Position numbers and translations under genes: made by a program. From Zingiber officinale (taxonomy: Eukaryota > Streptophyta > Magnoliopsida > Zingiberales > Zingiberaceae), in the NCBI RefSeq assembly GCF_018446385.1, contig NC_055992.1:97978947-98042946 (forward strand): a stretch of DNA of 64,000 nt, read 5' to 3'. The notes under the pieces were generated by a model. It ran no database searches. It had not been told where the DNA came from and saw only the letters and a list, made by a program, of their open reading frames with translations. Positions within the stretch are counted from its first letter, which is position 1, and each line of letters opens with the position of its first letter. Below are positions 1 through 11,210 of the stretch, piece after piece.

Positions 1-93
1 TCCTCTTTTGTCAGTGTCACCGTGGTGAGTCATCTAGCGTCTTCCATCTTCTCATCTCGGATGCAGGCTACCTTCCCACAGACAAAGCCAAAA
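1..93 (-). mobile_element. Tat-lineage Ty3-gypsy internal 5' end (PBS and gag start)
   Basis: Read on the minus strand, this follows directly from the LTR ending in GGATCA at position 94. It begins with a PBS-like stretch (TTTTGGCTTTGTCTGTGGGA) and then a gag start codon at 47-45. The first codons match the gag start of the plus-strand Tat element at 34437 (M-E-D-A-R against M-E-E-A-R). Here codon 6 is TGA where the other copy has CGA, a C-to-T change of the CpG-decay type. The element is therefore dead at its first codons and continues off the left edge. The lineage call rests on comparison with the PR/RT-bearing copy further right. Confidence 0.6.
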
Positions 94-1018
94 TGATCCT
101 GTCCGAAAATGAGGAGGTGGAAAGCTGGGGATGTGGCTGCTGCACTGACTGGTTGTAGACCGTGTCCGCTCTGCAAAACAAGTAACGTCAGTACCGAGCC
201 AGGGAAGGGGTCCCCGGCGTTGGCCCTCCGACGCTCAAATTAGTCACCGGAAGTGTAGAAGGAAACGAAGCAATAGTAACGCAAGCGCAAATAGTAATTA
301 TGCGTACCTCCGCCGATGATGGACCCCCTTTATATAGAGCTCTGGTGAGCGACGTGCACACTCCTTGAGGCATGGGCACGTTCTCCAATATGTCCTCTAA
401 AGGGACCTACCAGAAAAGTACCTCTGACACTATACCTTAATATGGTGTGCATATCCCTGACAAGACAGTAGAAGCTTCCGCTGTATGATCCGCCTATTGA
501 TCATACCTCGTGTCAGCAGCACTATCTCCCAGAAGGATATCGAGAGAGACAACAATGGTTGCTTGGCCGAGCGGGGTAGCCACTCGACTGGGACTCCTCC
601 GCTTCGTTGATGGCTAGGTCCTATTGCTTGGTCGAGTGGGGTAGCCGCTCGGCCGAGACTTCTCTGCTCTGTCGGCCTCAGTTGCTCTTCCCTATGGTGA
701 CTGAGTGTAGTAGTGTATCCTCCTGTTCAGACAAGCTCTTCGGTTTCTTTAGCGTCCTACTACTCCACACTGAGCGTCTTGTTGTCTTATCATATTATCT
801 GAGCTAGACGGTTGACCCGCCCGAACACTGATTGACCCGACCGACTATTGTAGTCTCTTACCGACCAAACACTGATTGCCCCGACCAACCGTTGTAGCCA
901 TCCTCCGCTCGGCTACCGTAGGCGAGCCTTTTGACATCTTGGCGTTGACTATCTTGACTTTGACCTCCACCTCGGTAGTTGACCCGTGTTGGGTGGGCCC
1001 CCCTCTATCGTTGTATCA
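94..1018 (-). mobile_element. 5' LTR of a minus-strand Tat-lineage Ty3-gypsy element
   Basis: The block starts TGATCCTGTCCG and ends near GTTGTATCA (TG...CA on this strand). Its first 150 bases align with 28852-29040, and its last 120 resemble the ends of 9198-10542 and 28852-30373, so the window holds three LTRs of one family. The pattern 'actgacttgagcgtc...gagggcc...ggggaccccttccctgg' read on the minus strand is shared by all copies and by the plus-strand LTR ending at 34388. PBS and gag lie at lower coordinates, so this is the 5' LTR of the minus-strand element. The outer edge at 1018 is approximate. Confidence 0.65.
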
Positions 1019-1332
1019 TCTTGTTTGAAGTCCATCTTCAGATCATATAGAAGACTTCAAATGTATTGCATCACAAAAAAACCACAGTCAACACTGAAAT
1101 TAACATCACCAATTTAATATTCAATATTTTCTATTCACACTTGTTCCTCGACTAACCTGGCTTCTTGTTGTGGACATTATATTGTGCGAGACATCAATTG
1201 GTCAAAGGGATGATGCCTTTCAAATTTTGGATCAATCGCAGCAAGGTGCTCATGACTATATTGTTTTAAATCTGATACCTGTAAGATTTAACAGAAAATT
1301 AAAATTTTACATCAACTAGCATTTATACTACA

Positions 1333-4051
1333 TTACAAACATACACATGAATATTGGATGCTCACCGCTGCTTCAAATTCATATTTCGATTTACTTTCAA
1401 TTGCTAGAGAATTGTAATAATTGAACGTCATTGATGTGGTGTCCACCAACAATAGGTGGAAGTGTACATTATCACTGCACAAAGGTATAAAAATATACCT
1501 AAAACCTTCATCTTCTGTATCTATCTTTATCACTTGTTGCAAGGCAAACTGGCTTGAGGATTTTATTGAAGACTACAAATATGCAAAGTTATACGTTCTT
1601 AATCAAATAATAAAATGTAATCAAATATTATATATTCTCAAATCATTTAGATTCCATACTATGAAGAAAATTGAACAATATATAGATTTGTTGTATGTCC
1701 TATCAGAAGAGGATGCCCCCTTAAACAGAATTTTACAATACGTGTCAATTACTTCCTCTTTTGTAAACATCTCTCCATTCACTCCAAATAAGAAGGAATA
1801 CACATTTAAACCAAAAGGTGGTTCCTCTAAACTATTTCATTTAATTTGTAGACCTACAAAGTAAATTAATGACTATAAATCATAACATTAAATTAGAGAA
1901 TCATATAATTATCTAGATTAGAGAAGCATATAATTATCTTGAATTATCACTTAATTAAATCAACTATGTATTTCATATATTTTAGGTTCTCCAACTGGTT
2001 TTAACAAGTAGGCCACATTTTCATCTTGTTTTTTCTTCTTCGAAGTCTTAAATTTCTTGTTCATAAACTATGCCCATAAACATAAAACACATTTAATTAA
2101 TGAATTAAATCAAACAAAATCCTATTTTATATGTAAATACAAACTTACAGCAATGACTTGTTTCCTTATTTTGTTAAATTGGGCAATCTTAGCTGCATCC
2201 TTCTCGGCCTCTTCTTCAGAATTGCCTTCCATTAATGTGACGATGTCTCTTTCTTCTTCCATATCATCCACATCAATTTTTTCATTTCTCCTTCTCCACA
2301 ACATCATATTCTTTTATAAATTTTTTACCCTCTACTTTTGTTGCAACATTCTCCATAGGCTCGCATATTTGTATATTTCTCTGTTGCTTCTTAGATAAAA
2401 TCTGGAGCCATAATGGACTATTAATTGGAGTATCCTTGTAATCATAGCGACTTTTGTCACGTCCTCTCCTACTTCTTGTTCCGAAAGCTACTGGTTCACA
2501 TTGAGGATCGTCTATAGGATCGCTTGATTGAGATTGCATGTCTTTATTTTCTATAATTTCAAGTAATTCTTTCACCCTATCATTCAAATGTATGTTCTCT
2601 ATTGTTAGCTCCTTAATTCAATTTGCTTGAATAATGCAGTTATAACATTCCTTATTACTTTCCTACTTCGTTCCCTTCGAATTGTGTTGTCTCCATTGGA
2701 CATGAAATGTCATCAAAGCCATCAAGGTTCTCAACCAATGATTTCTCATATTGGGTAAGGATTAGGTCAATTATAACCTGTCAAATTATTAAAACACATA
2801 TTAAAAAAATCAATTAAAAAAATCATATTAACCTAACTTAAGTGATAGTATTCAAAATTGACCTCTTCAGATGAGACTCGATCTAACAATTCTCTCACCT
2901 TACTAATATGTGAAGGAATATTCCTCCACTTGTTTACTCGTGCTCCTTCAATTTTATATGATTTTTGGATTGGCACATGCTTCAAAAACCATGCCTGATT
3001 CATCATCTCAAGTGTTAGATATTCATACATGTCGGCACAATTTTATTAAATTTAACATCAAATATAAACTCACTGCCAAAATCCCAGCAAAGCCCTTTAG
3101 GTAAGGGAGGTTGGTGTTGGAATGTATTGTCTGAGTTGATGAAAATATGTTCCTAATCTTAGGTAATTGTGGAGTTATAAATTTATAGATGACTTCAACC
3201 CAGTTAAATCTAACAAGATTCTCAAAAGCATCTACTATATCTATAAGACATAAAGGAACCTTATATGTACTAGAAGAAAATAAGACACAAACAAATAGAT
3301 ACAAAATATAGAATTTGTAAAATAATAAAACATCCTCTTCTTCTTCAACGTGGTTGGCATAAAATTTAAGCAACTTCTCAATTCTTGATCTGGTAGCTTC
3401 TTTTTTATTTAAGAAGTAAGTTAGAAAGAGGTCACCCGATGCTTTAGTTAAATTGATCAAAACCAAAGCACCTCAATCTGGAATACCAAGCAGCAAAGAA
3501 AAGTCTCTTCTTGTGAAGGCAATTGGAACACCTGAATAACTTAAATGCTTAGTTGAATTCTACAAACAGATAAATAAGTATTATGCTCACGGTGGACCTG
3601 ATATGATCACATATCAGGTCCACGGTGGGTCTGATATGATCACATATTAGGCCCACATTAGGCCTGATATGGGATCGTATCAAGCCCACCTTAGGCCTGA
3701 TTTGGGATCGTATCAAGCCCACGTTGTCCCTGATATGAGATCATATCAGACCCTCATTTGTCATAATACTCCACTCTCAGGTCCATTAGCTATCTAAAAT
3801 ATTAACCTTTTCAAATTATTTTATTTTACTATACAACTACTTCGTGATTAAAATTGACAATTAAAAGTTGTACTTGAGAATCTAAATGTTTGAGAAGTTG
3901 AATCCCAATTTTGAAATATATTGACCAATAAACCACGGATATGTTGCATTTCTTGTATGTCCAAGAAAATACTAAAGGGTGAGTGTTTGATCATCGCTAT
4001 GAGTTGATCATGTAAAATAACAGCTCCATGATGTGTTTCTTTCTTTGTCAA
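1333..4051 (-). pseudogene. decayed Ulp1/C48 protease-like gene of plant transposon type
   Basis: Several minus-strand ORF pieces in different frames follow one another from 4051 down to 1333. The N-terminal piece (4051-3848) has 'HHGAVILHDQLIAMI...SPFSIFLDI'. Next come 'FSLLLGIPD' and 'GDLFLTYF...KLLKFY' (about 3540-3360), then a helical segment (3023-3300), a charged linker (2122-2587), and a C-terminal piece (1542-1333) with VHFHLLLVDTTSMTFNYYNS. This order matches the large plant proteins that end in a Ulp1-type cysteine protease domain and often ride in Mutator-like elements. The His box is visible. The usual catalytic Asp position (Y-D-S-L in SUMO proteases) reads Asn here, and no Cys box was found. 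Frame changes and stops make it a pseudogene. No flanking TIRs were recognised. Confidence 0.55.
3594..3755. repeat. five-unit tandem array of palindromic hairpins (33-34 bp period)
   Basis: Units begin at 3594, 3627, 3661, 3694 and 3727, a regular 33-34 bp step. Each is a palindrome around a short centre. Unit 1 has arms GGACCTGATATG / CATATCAGGTCC around ATCA. Unit 2 has GGGTCTGATATG / CATATTAGGCCC. Units 3 and 4 have GGCCTGAT / TATCAAGCC-type arms around GGGATCG, and unit 5 has TGATATG / CATATCA. Short linkers of the form CAC(g/a/c)(g/t)t separate them. The array lies in a non-coding gap of the Ulp1-like pseudogene. Confidence 0.85.
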
Positions 4052-4059
4052 TGCTTAAA

Positions 4060-5265
4060 AAAAATTTTAAAGTGACATAAGACACTGTAGAGTCGCGATC
4101 AGTGTGGATTTATAGGTGGAAATACTTGATGTCATCTGAGGGACACACAAAGACACTTAGGTAGGGTTTGAATGGAGGGACGATTTCGCCACTAAAATAA
4201 CGCTACAATTGGAGAGATACGAAGAGAGGCGAAGCATGCCCGAGCTGAGAGAGAGAGGGAGAAAAATGATGACTCCATCATCATAACTATTTTTTTTTAA
4301 AATAAAAAAGATTCAAATTATAGTTCGGATGTCTGGAAAATGACAACTTAGAAGAGGAGGTTGCTGGAAGGGTTAAAATGGGAATTCCATATCACTTTAC
4401 TGTGCCCTTTGATAAATACACAATTATGATATGCCTTTTGATAATTTTCATTTTCTGCGTACTCCTTTTGATAAATTGCCGTAAATAAATGAATAGTGTG
4501 TTTCAATCTCACTCATCCATTAAATAATATTTATGATGAGATATGCACGACCTACATAGCTTATATTAGCTAATTTTTTGTTTTAAGATTTTGGTGCCCC
4601 TCCAATTTGTGGGCATGAGGCACTTGCCTCGCATGCTACATAAAAGGTCCTGGCGATCTTCACCACAGCCACTGCTTACTGTGAGATGATTCAGAATACA
4701 TTGACAGGGTCTCAAAGAGGTAGCACATGTAGCTATAGGTTTATGTATGTTTGCAAAATTTGCTAAATAGAAATAGTCCTTGTACATCTTCAATTCTTTT
4801 GTGAATCATCCATGCTTAGGAGAATCAATGTGTATTTGTGCTGGCTAGGATTTGACGGCCGCTGCCTCAGTGGTCGCCACTGCTGATCATCAAGGGGAAA
4901 GCTTGTTTCATTTTTGGGCTTCATGGTGAGGGTAAGACTTGAATCTCATCAGGATTTTGTTAGGTTTTTATACCAAAACATGAAATCGAACAACCTGAAA
5001 AAACCTTTTAGGTAGGGTGAACTGGAGTTTCAGTTGCCCACTCTTCTCTTGCATAATCGTCAAAAAAAAAAATTGCTATAGTGAACTACTTATGTCAGAA
5101 TCTCAGTTGAAAAATATATGGATAAAGTTGTTTCTTCACTTCAAACACATGTTAACACACACGCTTAAGCTAATTTATACCAGGAAAAGATCAATGATAA
5201 AATTTGCTAATTTTCCACTACCATACATACAAGTTTCTCTGACAATCTTAGTCTTTCTCCAATGT
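4060..5265. other. intergenic, no gene recognised
   Basis: This is AT-rich DNA between the Ulp1-like pseudogene and the 3' end of the phosphatase gene. Only short ORFs without recognisable motifs occur. A purine-rich stretch near 4230-4270 and an A-run at 5062-5071 are the only simple-sequence features. The bases just below 5266 probably include the phosphatase 3' UTR, but no clear polyadenylation signal was chosen. Confidence 0.5.
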
Positions 5266-6920
5266 TTATGCCGCAGGGTGCAGCTCTTTGCTCACACTCC
5301 ATTTGTGAAGAACTTGACCAAGCACCCCATAAAATTTTATATCAATGGCTGTCCTCCTTATCTCCAGTGACATGAACCCTTGTCCATCATGGAAGAACTG
5401 AAGCTTGTCAGAGGTTGGAAATAAGACACCTCTCCATGCCTTTGAGCCTCCTCCACTTGTCAAATACTGAATTGGACTGCCAATCAAGGGATATTAGCAC
5501 TAATTAGACCAAATCAATCTGTGCTTGTATTAATGGTACTAGCCATTTGGAGACTTAAACCTGTCATTACTGCTGATGTGCTCCAGGCAATGATCATGCC
5601 CATTGACATATAAATCAACACCATTTGCCTGAACAGTTTAGCAGGATCAGAACTGAGAGATAGATCAGCAAAGAGTTGGATGGATTTGATGACAAAAATT
5701 TAGACTACCATAAGGATTGGAAGCAGTGGATTTAGAAGATCCACTGTGTCCCTGTGCTCACTGACACTTCTCAAAGTATGGTGACCAACAACAATCTTCC
5801 ATGCTGCTGTAGATTCTCTTAGTGCTGCATCCAAATCCTGATTGCAACAATTAGAGTTGCTTAAGTTTCACTCAAGAACATGGTGATGAACCTCAAGATT
5901 GATATTCGACCGTACCTTCAAGAGGCTCGAGGTGTACACTTCACGAGGCGCGACTCCCCTCCAATCGTAGTGATGACCCGCGGGATCAGTCCAATAAGTT
6001 TTCACAAAAGGAGATGTGTCTATCAGGAAGAACTCCACAAACTCTGTAAGAAATGAATCAGTTACCAGGCTCAAGAGAAACTAGTTGTTAAAGTGATAGT
6101 AATTTGACCTGCATTGAGGATGAAAGATCTCAAGCAAATCCATCGACTGTCGATTGATCGGAGAACTGGACTCAACTGTGCTAAAGCATCACCCCTGTAA
6201 TCATGGTTGCCTAGAACTAGAAACAAAATCAAACGAATAAACGGCTACATTAGAAGTGAGCATGGCCCTGTTTTGAGGGGTAAAGTTGGATTAACTTACC
6301 ACTGTACCATTGCTTTTGCAGACTCTTTGCTGTGTAGATGTCGGTGAATGACTCCTCGAAGTTCTTATCATCGACGCCGGTGAGGCCATTGGTGTAGAAA
6401 TTATCGCCTGTAGAGATGACAAAATCAATATCCAGCTCCTCTCCAATTCTTCCCATCTACATTTATACACATTTGAAAAGTGAGAATTAAGCAGACAATA
6501 TATAAATTTTATATTGTTCATACTAAAATTTTGAAATCGATATGATATATATTTTACTGAAATATTAAATCAATACCGATATAAAAAAATTTAATATGAT
6601 ATAATACTATATTGAAATTTTGATATACTGTTACTATCGATACGTTCGATATATATCAATATCAATATTTATTATATTTTCCGCATCTTTCCCCTCTACC
6701 CCTAGAGACAAACACTCGAAGGATTGAGAAGAAGTAGGTAGAGATTGACCTCAGTTGCGACTAGAGATTGATTGAACTCCCCTTTTCTCCCCCAATCTCC
6801 GACGACCAAAAGGCTAAGTGAGCCATCTGGCTTGATTGGATGCTCAAACCGCGGCACATCACCAGAGCAAGGGACGAGAAGGAGGAGGAGAGCCACGAAT
6901 CTATGCATGATGGCAGCCAT
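5266..6920 (-). CDS. purple acid phosphatase, low-molecular-weight plant type (PAP3/PAP8/PAP17-like)
   Basis: This is a secreted binuclear-metal phosphomonoesterase that releases phosphate from organic esters. Seven exons on the minus strand join in frame to 323 aa: 6920-6750, 6456-6300, 6216-6109, 6043-5916, 5837-5709, 5628-5561 and 5476-5266. Every intron has GT and AG ends. The ATG at 6920 is the first in-frame one and opens a signal peptide (M-A-A-I-M-H-R then [13 protein letters not shown]). All five metal-binding motifs of the family are present in order: GDWGRKG, GDNFY, GNHDY, VVGHH and NGHDH. The C-terminal block [11 protein letters not shown]...GQGFMS is also typical. Length is normal for the ~325-340 aa plant class. 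Intron 1 holds an AT-rich 'cgatat'-repetitive insert (about 6510-6670). No frameshift or missing catalytic residue was seen. The exact subclass member is uncertain. Confidence 0.93.
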
Positions 6921-7808
6921 GACTCCCGAAGAAGAGAGGGAGGAGCAATGGATGAAAAACAAAAAAACAAGAAAAGGGTTGAATGCTTGGTTAACTTCCC
7001 TTGGGAAGGAATTATTATGTTTATTGGATGAAAGGAGGAGGAGGGGGGGAATTTTCTAATATAGTGAAAAGCTATGATATCCAGTCAAAGTTTTGTAAAA
7101 TATTGACCTTCCAAATAAGTCAAACAAAGGATATACTAAATAGAACAATGGTGGTCAGCCTCTCGGTAGCTATTATAGAACATTTGTGAAATGAGAAATA
7201 TAATTTTTTTAAAAAAAATGATCTTATAAACAGTATGATATTCAAATGTAATTAGTATCGGTAGCATTATACAAGAATAGTTATTATTTATATGAAAACA
7301 GATTTAAACTCTTACCCTTCCTTTATATCTTATTTATATCTTATTGACAGAAATAAAAAAGAACTTTTATTTTCGTCATCCTCAATAACATCATAAAAAT
7401 CATTCTATATTTCAAAAATCTCTTTGTTTATTATTATTATTATTATTATTATTATTTTGATCAAAACTATCTAATTAAAATAGTTTTGGTTAAAATTGTT
7501 CTAAGCAATTTTAATTAATTATTTTAAATTATATCAATTTTAATCAAAATTATTTCACATTGTAGAGATTTTACTCAAAATTACTATCATTGTAGTAATT
7601 TTCATAAACATTGTGGCAAAGGCGAATACGCTCGCTCCCAGCGCCCCCGCCAACTCATCCCAAGACCAACACAGAAGAGGTAAATCAGGTAATTTTCATA
7701 AACATGCTCCAATAATATTTGGTTTGATTAAATTGGATAGTTTTAATTAAATTGAAATAATTTTAACAAATATTTTAATATTTTAATCTATGTTTAAATA
7801 GATTTTAG

Positions 7809-7866
<58 letters not shown>

Positions 7867-7867
7867 G
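6921..7867. other. phosphatase upstream region with microsatellites
   Basis: This is the likely promoter side of the minus-strand phosphatase gene. A purine-rich run (7028-7050, GGAGGAGGAGGGGGGG) reads as a pyrimidine tract on the gene strand, and a CCAAT-like motif lies nearby, but no convincing TATA box was found. Further out are an (ATT)n microsatellite at about 7426-7456 and a (TA)n tract at 7817-7862, with AT-rich DNA between. No coding region was recognised. Confidence 0.45.
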
Positions 7868-8047
7868 AATGTTAGCCTGCGGTGCATTTCTTGCGGTTTT
7901 GGTGCGGTTGCCTTCCTGATCGGTCTGGTGACCGATCAGGGAACCTCCTGATCGGTCTGCAGACCGATCAGGGTTCCCTGACCGATCAGGAATATACGTG
8001 GACTAAACCGCACCGATGCCGTAGCATAAGCACTGCAGGCTAACATT
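7868..8047. mobile_element. 180-bp MITE-like element with terminal and internal inverted repeats
   Basis: The ends are inverted copies: AATGTTAGCCTGCGGTGC on the left, and the reverse complement of the right end reads AATGTTAGCCTGCAGTGC. Inside are nested palindromes of CTGATCGGTC / GACCGATCAG, repeated two and a half times. It sits against a (TA)n tract, so the target duplication cannot be read. The GC-rich body contrasts with its AT-rich surroundings. I do not recognise the superfamily. Confidence 0.65.
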
Positions 8048-8048
8048 T

Positions 8049-8168
8049 ATATAATCACCATTGTAATCAATGATTACATACATTACATTATCAAATATAG
8101 TAATATAAGAAGTTTACATTATGTTATATTACAAAATTTATTATATTACAGGTCTAATTACATTATCC

Positions 8169-8214
<46 letters not shown>

Positions 8215-8304
8215 AATTTTGTAATATAACATAATGTAAACTTCTTATATTACTATATTTGATAATGTAATGTATGTAATCATTGATTACAAGGGTGATT
8301 ATAT
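8049..8304. repeat. near-perfect 94-bp inverted repeat around a (TA)n spacer
   Basis: The left arm 8049-8142 and right arm 8211-8304 are reverse complements with a single mismatch (CACCATTG against CACCCTTG). The 68-bp spacer is largely (TA)n. The arms carry TTGTAATCAATGATTACA-type sequence. This is a fold-back structure, either a MITE or two copies inserted head to head. Confidence 0.85.
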
Positions 8305-8787
8305 ACTTTTATTTGGTATCCAATATGTTTTTATAAGAAATGTAATTCGTATTATTATAAAATGATAAAAATATCTTATGACGTCGGTGATCAACAGCGG
8401 CGGCGACCGACATCGGTGGCGGCATTGGTGATCGGTGATGGTGGCAGCGATGTCGGTGGTCGATGGTTAGAGGTGGCGACCAGCGATGTCGGGAGGCGGT
8501 GGCCAGTGGTGATCGAAGGTGGTGGCCTACTGCGGCGACCGACGGCGGGTGGTGGCTTGCGGCGGCAAGTGACCGGTGGTGGAGGCGGAAGCAATGTCGG
8601 TGACCGGTTGATGCCGAAAATGGACTAGGGGTATACTTGACATTTAAATTTTAGTTAAATGGTGACATTGCAATATAATCCGATTATATTGTGTTTACCT
8701 TGTAATCCATATTATAAAACTTTATTATCTTTTGTAATCTAGATTACATTACATTACAACTTTAAAACTATACCAAATACCCCCAGG
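8305..8787. repeat. probable remainder of a TIR element with GC-rich insert
   Basis: The right end reads ACTATACCAAATACCCCC. Its complement, GGGGGTATTTGGTATAG, resembles Tourist/PIF-Harbinger-type termini, and ATTTGGTAT recurs at 8312-8320. Between them, 8380-8625 is a strongly GGT/GGC-biased block open in several frames on both strands. The block has no recognisable protein motif and looks like low-complexity or captured sequence rather than a gene. Confidence 0.35.
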
Positions 8788-8975
8788 ACGTAGCGCAAAC
8801 GGTGGGTGCATGACAACTCTAGCGTAATGGTCAGGAGATGATTCTCAAGAACTGACAACCTGCGATTTACCCCACCATGCGCTTATGGCCTGTGTACCTG
8901 CATTTACCTCCCTCTATATCTATGGAACCGACATTAGAAGGTCGCTAAAGTAGCGAATCTATCTTTTTTATTATT
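8788..8975 (+). mobile_element. possible tRNA-derived SINE
   Basis: TAGCGCAAACGG at the start fits the Pol III box A consensus (TRGYNNARNNGG). A weak box B-like GATTCTCAAG follows about 50 bp later. The body contains a 'cctgtgtacctgcatttacctccctc' block, and the sequence ends in CTTTTTTATTATTATT. No target duplication was identified, so the call is tentative. Confidence 0.4.
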
Positions 8976-8989
8976 ATTGCAAGGCATAT

Positions 8990-9197
8990 TACCTCCTTCC
9001 AAACATAGCCTAAGAGCTTTACTACTGCACCACATCACACCACTACAGAGTAAAATGATTTTAGGGAAGAATCATTTTATCAAATTTATAAAATCGTAGA
9101 TTATCCTATCTGAAAAATATGGAGATAGAACGTTGGGCATGGTGGATTGACTATTGACCACGAGAAGACCTTTTTACTCCACGAAAGAACTTTCTTT
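8990..9197. other. spacer, nothing recognised
   Basis: Short unique-looking sequence between the SINE candidate and the Tat LTR. No ORF or repeat structure was seen. Confidence 0.4.
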
Positions 9198-10542
9198 TGA
9201 TCCTGCACACATGGAGATGAGCCAACAAAATATCAACACCTTGAGACTAGGGGAAGTCCCTAACAAAAGCCCTCAGACGCTCAAGTCAGTATAAGTCCGG
9301 ATAGGTGAATGAAAAATAATAGATTGTGCTCAAGAGTAAATTGCAGATGTTCAGAGAACGTACTTCTGCCACGGAGAAGGCACCCCCTTTATATATCACC
9401 TCACATAACCTCCGTAATCATAAGGTGGCACAGTGTGTCAGAGTTTGTTAGGCAAAAGGAAGTGTACATCCTAGGCAATGTGCAATAATTATCCGAAAAA
9501 TCTTCGCTTTATGCACATGTATACCTCTTTTATTGTTTATAGTTTTTGTTATTACTAAGGTTGATAAAAGAATATGCTGTTATAAATGGTTGACTGATAA
9601 GAGACACAATAACCCTTGAAGAAGTTTCCTGAAGAATATTCTCTAACATCTAGCTGTTATTCTGATAGGTTATTGGGATTCTTTGATCTTGTTGTCAGTT
9701 AGATATATCCCAGCCGACCTACGAGGCCGACCGTCTTTGTACAAGTCCTTGTATTAAGATGCTTTGTTATGTATTAAAGGTTATGTAAAAATTCGTTCGG
9801 GAGATAATATGGTGCCTCAGGCACACTGGAAATCCATATGGTGAAACAATATGAGACCCCATGTGTTATGGAAATCCATCTGAGAACATGCGCGAGCTAT
9901 AGATTTGCTCGAGCAATAATATAAAGATAGATGTCTCAGGCCCGGTCGGTCTTTTGTTTGTCCAGGCATATACTGGGACTCTGGAGAAATGAAACTATGT
10001 TCGGTTAGTATTTTGAGTCAAGGTGTCTTAGACTCGGTTGACCCTTTATCCGGTCGATATATAATAACTTGTATGTAAATCGCATTTGGCATTCTGACTA
10101 GATCTGTAAAAAGAGATGGGTACGAAGTCCTATAAACTCATCTGGTTCTATTATCAAATAGATACCCATAAGGCTTACCAGTAATCGAGTTGGTTGGCCA
10201 TACCCACAGTGGCTCACAAAGAGTGAGATGTTTGGTCCTTCCTTCGACTAGGTCTAGGACTAATCTAGTGTGAGTTGGGTCGATCACTCTAGTCAGCCTA
10301 CAAGGATGGCTGACCTTAAGCTTGATCGGCTATTGAGTGGTTGACTACATTATTTCCTTAATTCCAGGGTGAAGCACGAAACCACTTATGTTCAACTGGT
10401 CCAAGGGTTGGTCGGCTTTTTTTCGCCTAGCTAGGAGTCCACCAGGCTGATTTGGTGAGCCTAAGCGCTGGAGCTAGGTGGGGGGATGCTCCTCTCCATT
10501 GACTTTGACCGTTGTATCACCTTGACTTTGACTGTCGCATCA
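9198..10542 (-). mobile_element. Tat-lineage LTR, probably solo
   Basis: On the plus strand it begins TGATCCTGCACAC and ends GTCGCATCA, matching the termini of the other Tat LTRs in the window. The diagnostic minus-strand stretch 'actgacttgagcgtctgagggcttttgttagggacttccc' lies at about 9255-9300. No PBS or gag follows below 9198, and no pol lies above 10542. It is therefore probably a solo LTR. The body is diverged from the copies at 94-1018 and 28852-30373. Boundaries are good to a few bases at the low end and less certain at the high end. Confidence 0.6.
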
Positions 10543-10639
10543 TCTCCGGGGTTCACTTATTATAACCCGTATAAGTAGATAAGCATCCCTTTTTTTAAAA
10601 AAAAAAAAGTTAAAAGGTCGCTATATTTTTCGAGAATAT

Positions 10640-11170
10640 CCTTATTTTTAGTATTGTTGTAATAACTACGACCAACTGCTATAACGTATAGCAGCTACTC
10701 GATCACTACAACGTGTAATAACTAATACAATACTATTGTAGTAGTATAGTAGTAGTTACTCAGTAACTTCTATAACTATTTTATTTTAACCAATGTAAAA
10801 TGATTTTGATAAAGTTTAAATAATTGTGACTACATTGAGAAAGAACATTTTGATATAATAGTGTTCATGATTTAAAATTTTATAGTTTAGGATTTAAAGG
10901 GTTTATCTATAAGTGTGTAGAAGCTACTTAGTCATTTCTACCACTATTTTAAACTAATTTTGATAAATTTTAAATAATTTTGATTAAGTTGATAAAGAGT
11001 ATTTTGATGTAATAATGTTAAGGATTTAACATTTAGAACTCAAAGTTTGATGGTTTAAGATTTGATGTTTAAGATTTAGGTATAATGTTTTAAAGTGATT
11101 TTGAATATTTTAAAATACTTTTGGCCAAGTTAGTCAAGATTAATTTTGATTAAAATAAAAAATAATTTTT
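10640..11170. repeat. duplicated AT-rich blocks ('agctactta/agttactcagt' family)
   Basis: Two related blocks of about 200-250 bp occur here. Each starts with GTAG...CTACTYAGT, followed by AATTTTGATAAATTTTAAATAATT-like sequence and then TTTTGATRTAATARTGTT. Members of the same family form the three-copy array at 15090-15625. No coding potential. Confidence 0.45.
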
Positions 11171-11210
11171 TATATTATAATAACTATACGTTAGAGCAAT
11201 TATTCGTAGC

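Noticed and set aside
3594..3755. CRISPR-like regular repeat spacing
   Set aside because: The units are adjacent hairpins with no unique spacers, and the window is plant nuclear DNA.
4880..4990. Possible SINE (GACTTGAATCTC resembles box B)
   Set aside because: No box A at the right distance, no 3' tail and no target duplication.
6921..6962. Longer N-terminus for the purple acid phosphatase
   Set aside because: The extension begins with TTG, not ATG. The ATG at 6920 directly precedes a good signal peptide.
8362..8628. Overlapping ORFs on both strands in a GC-rich block
   Set aside because: The open frames come from GGT/GGC and complementary bias. There is no domain, codon use is repetitive, and the block lies within TIR-element debris.
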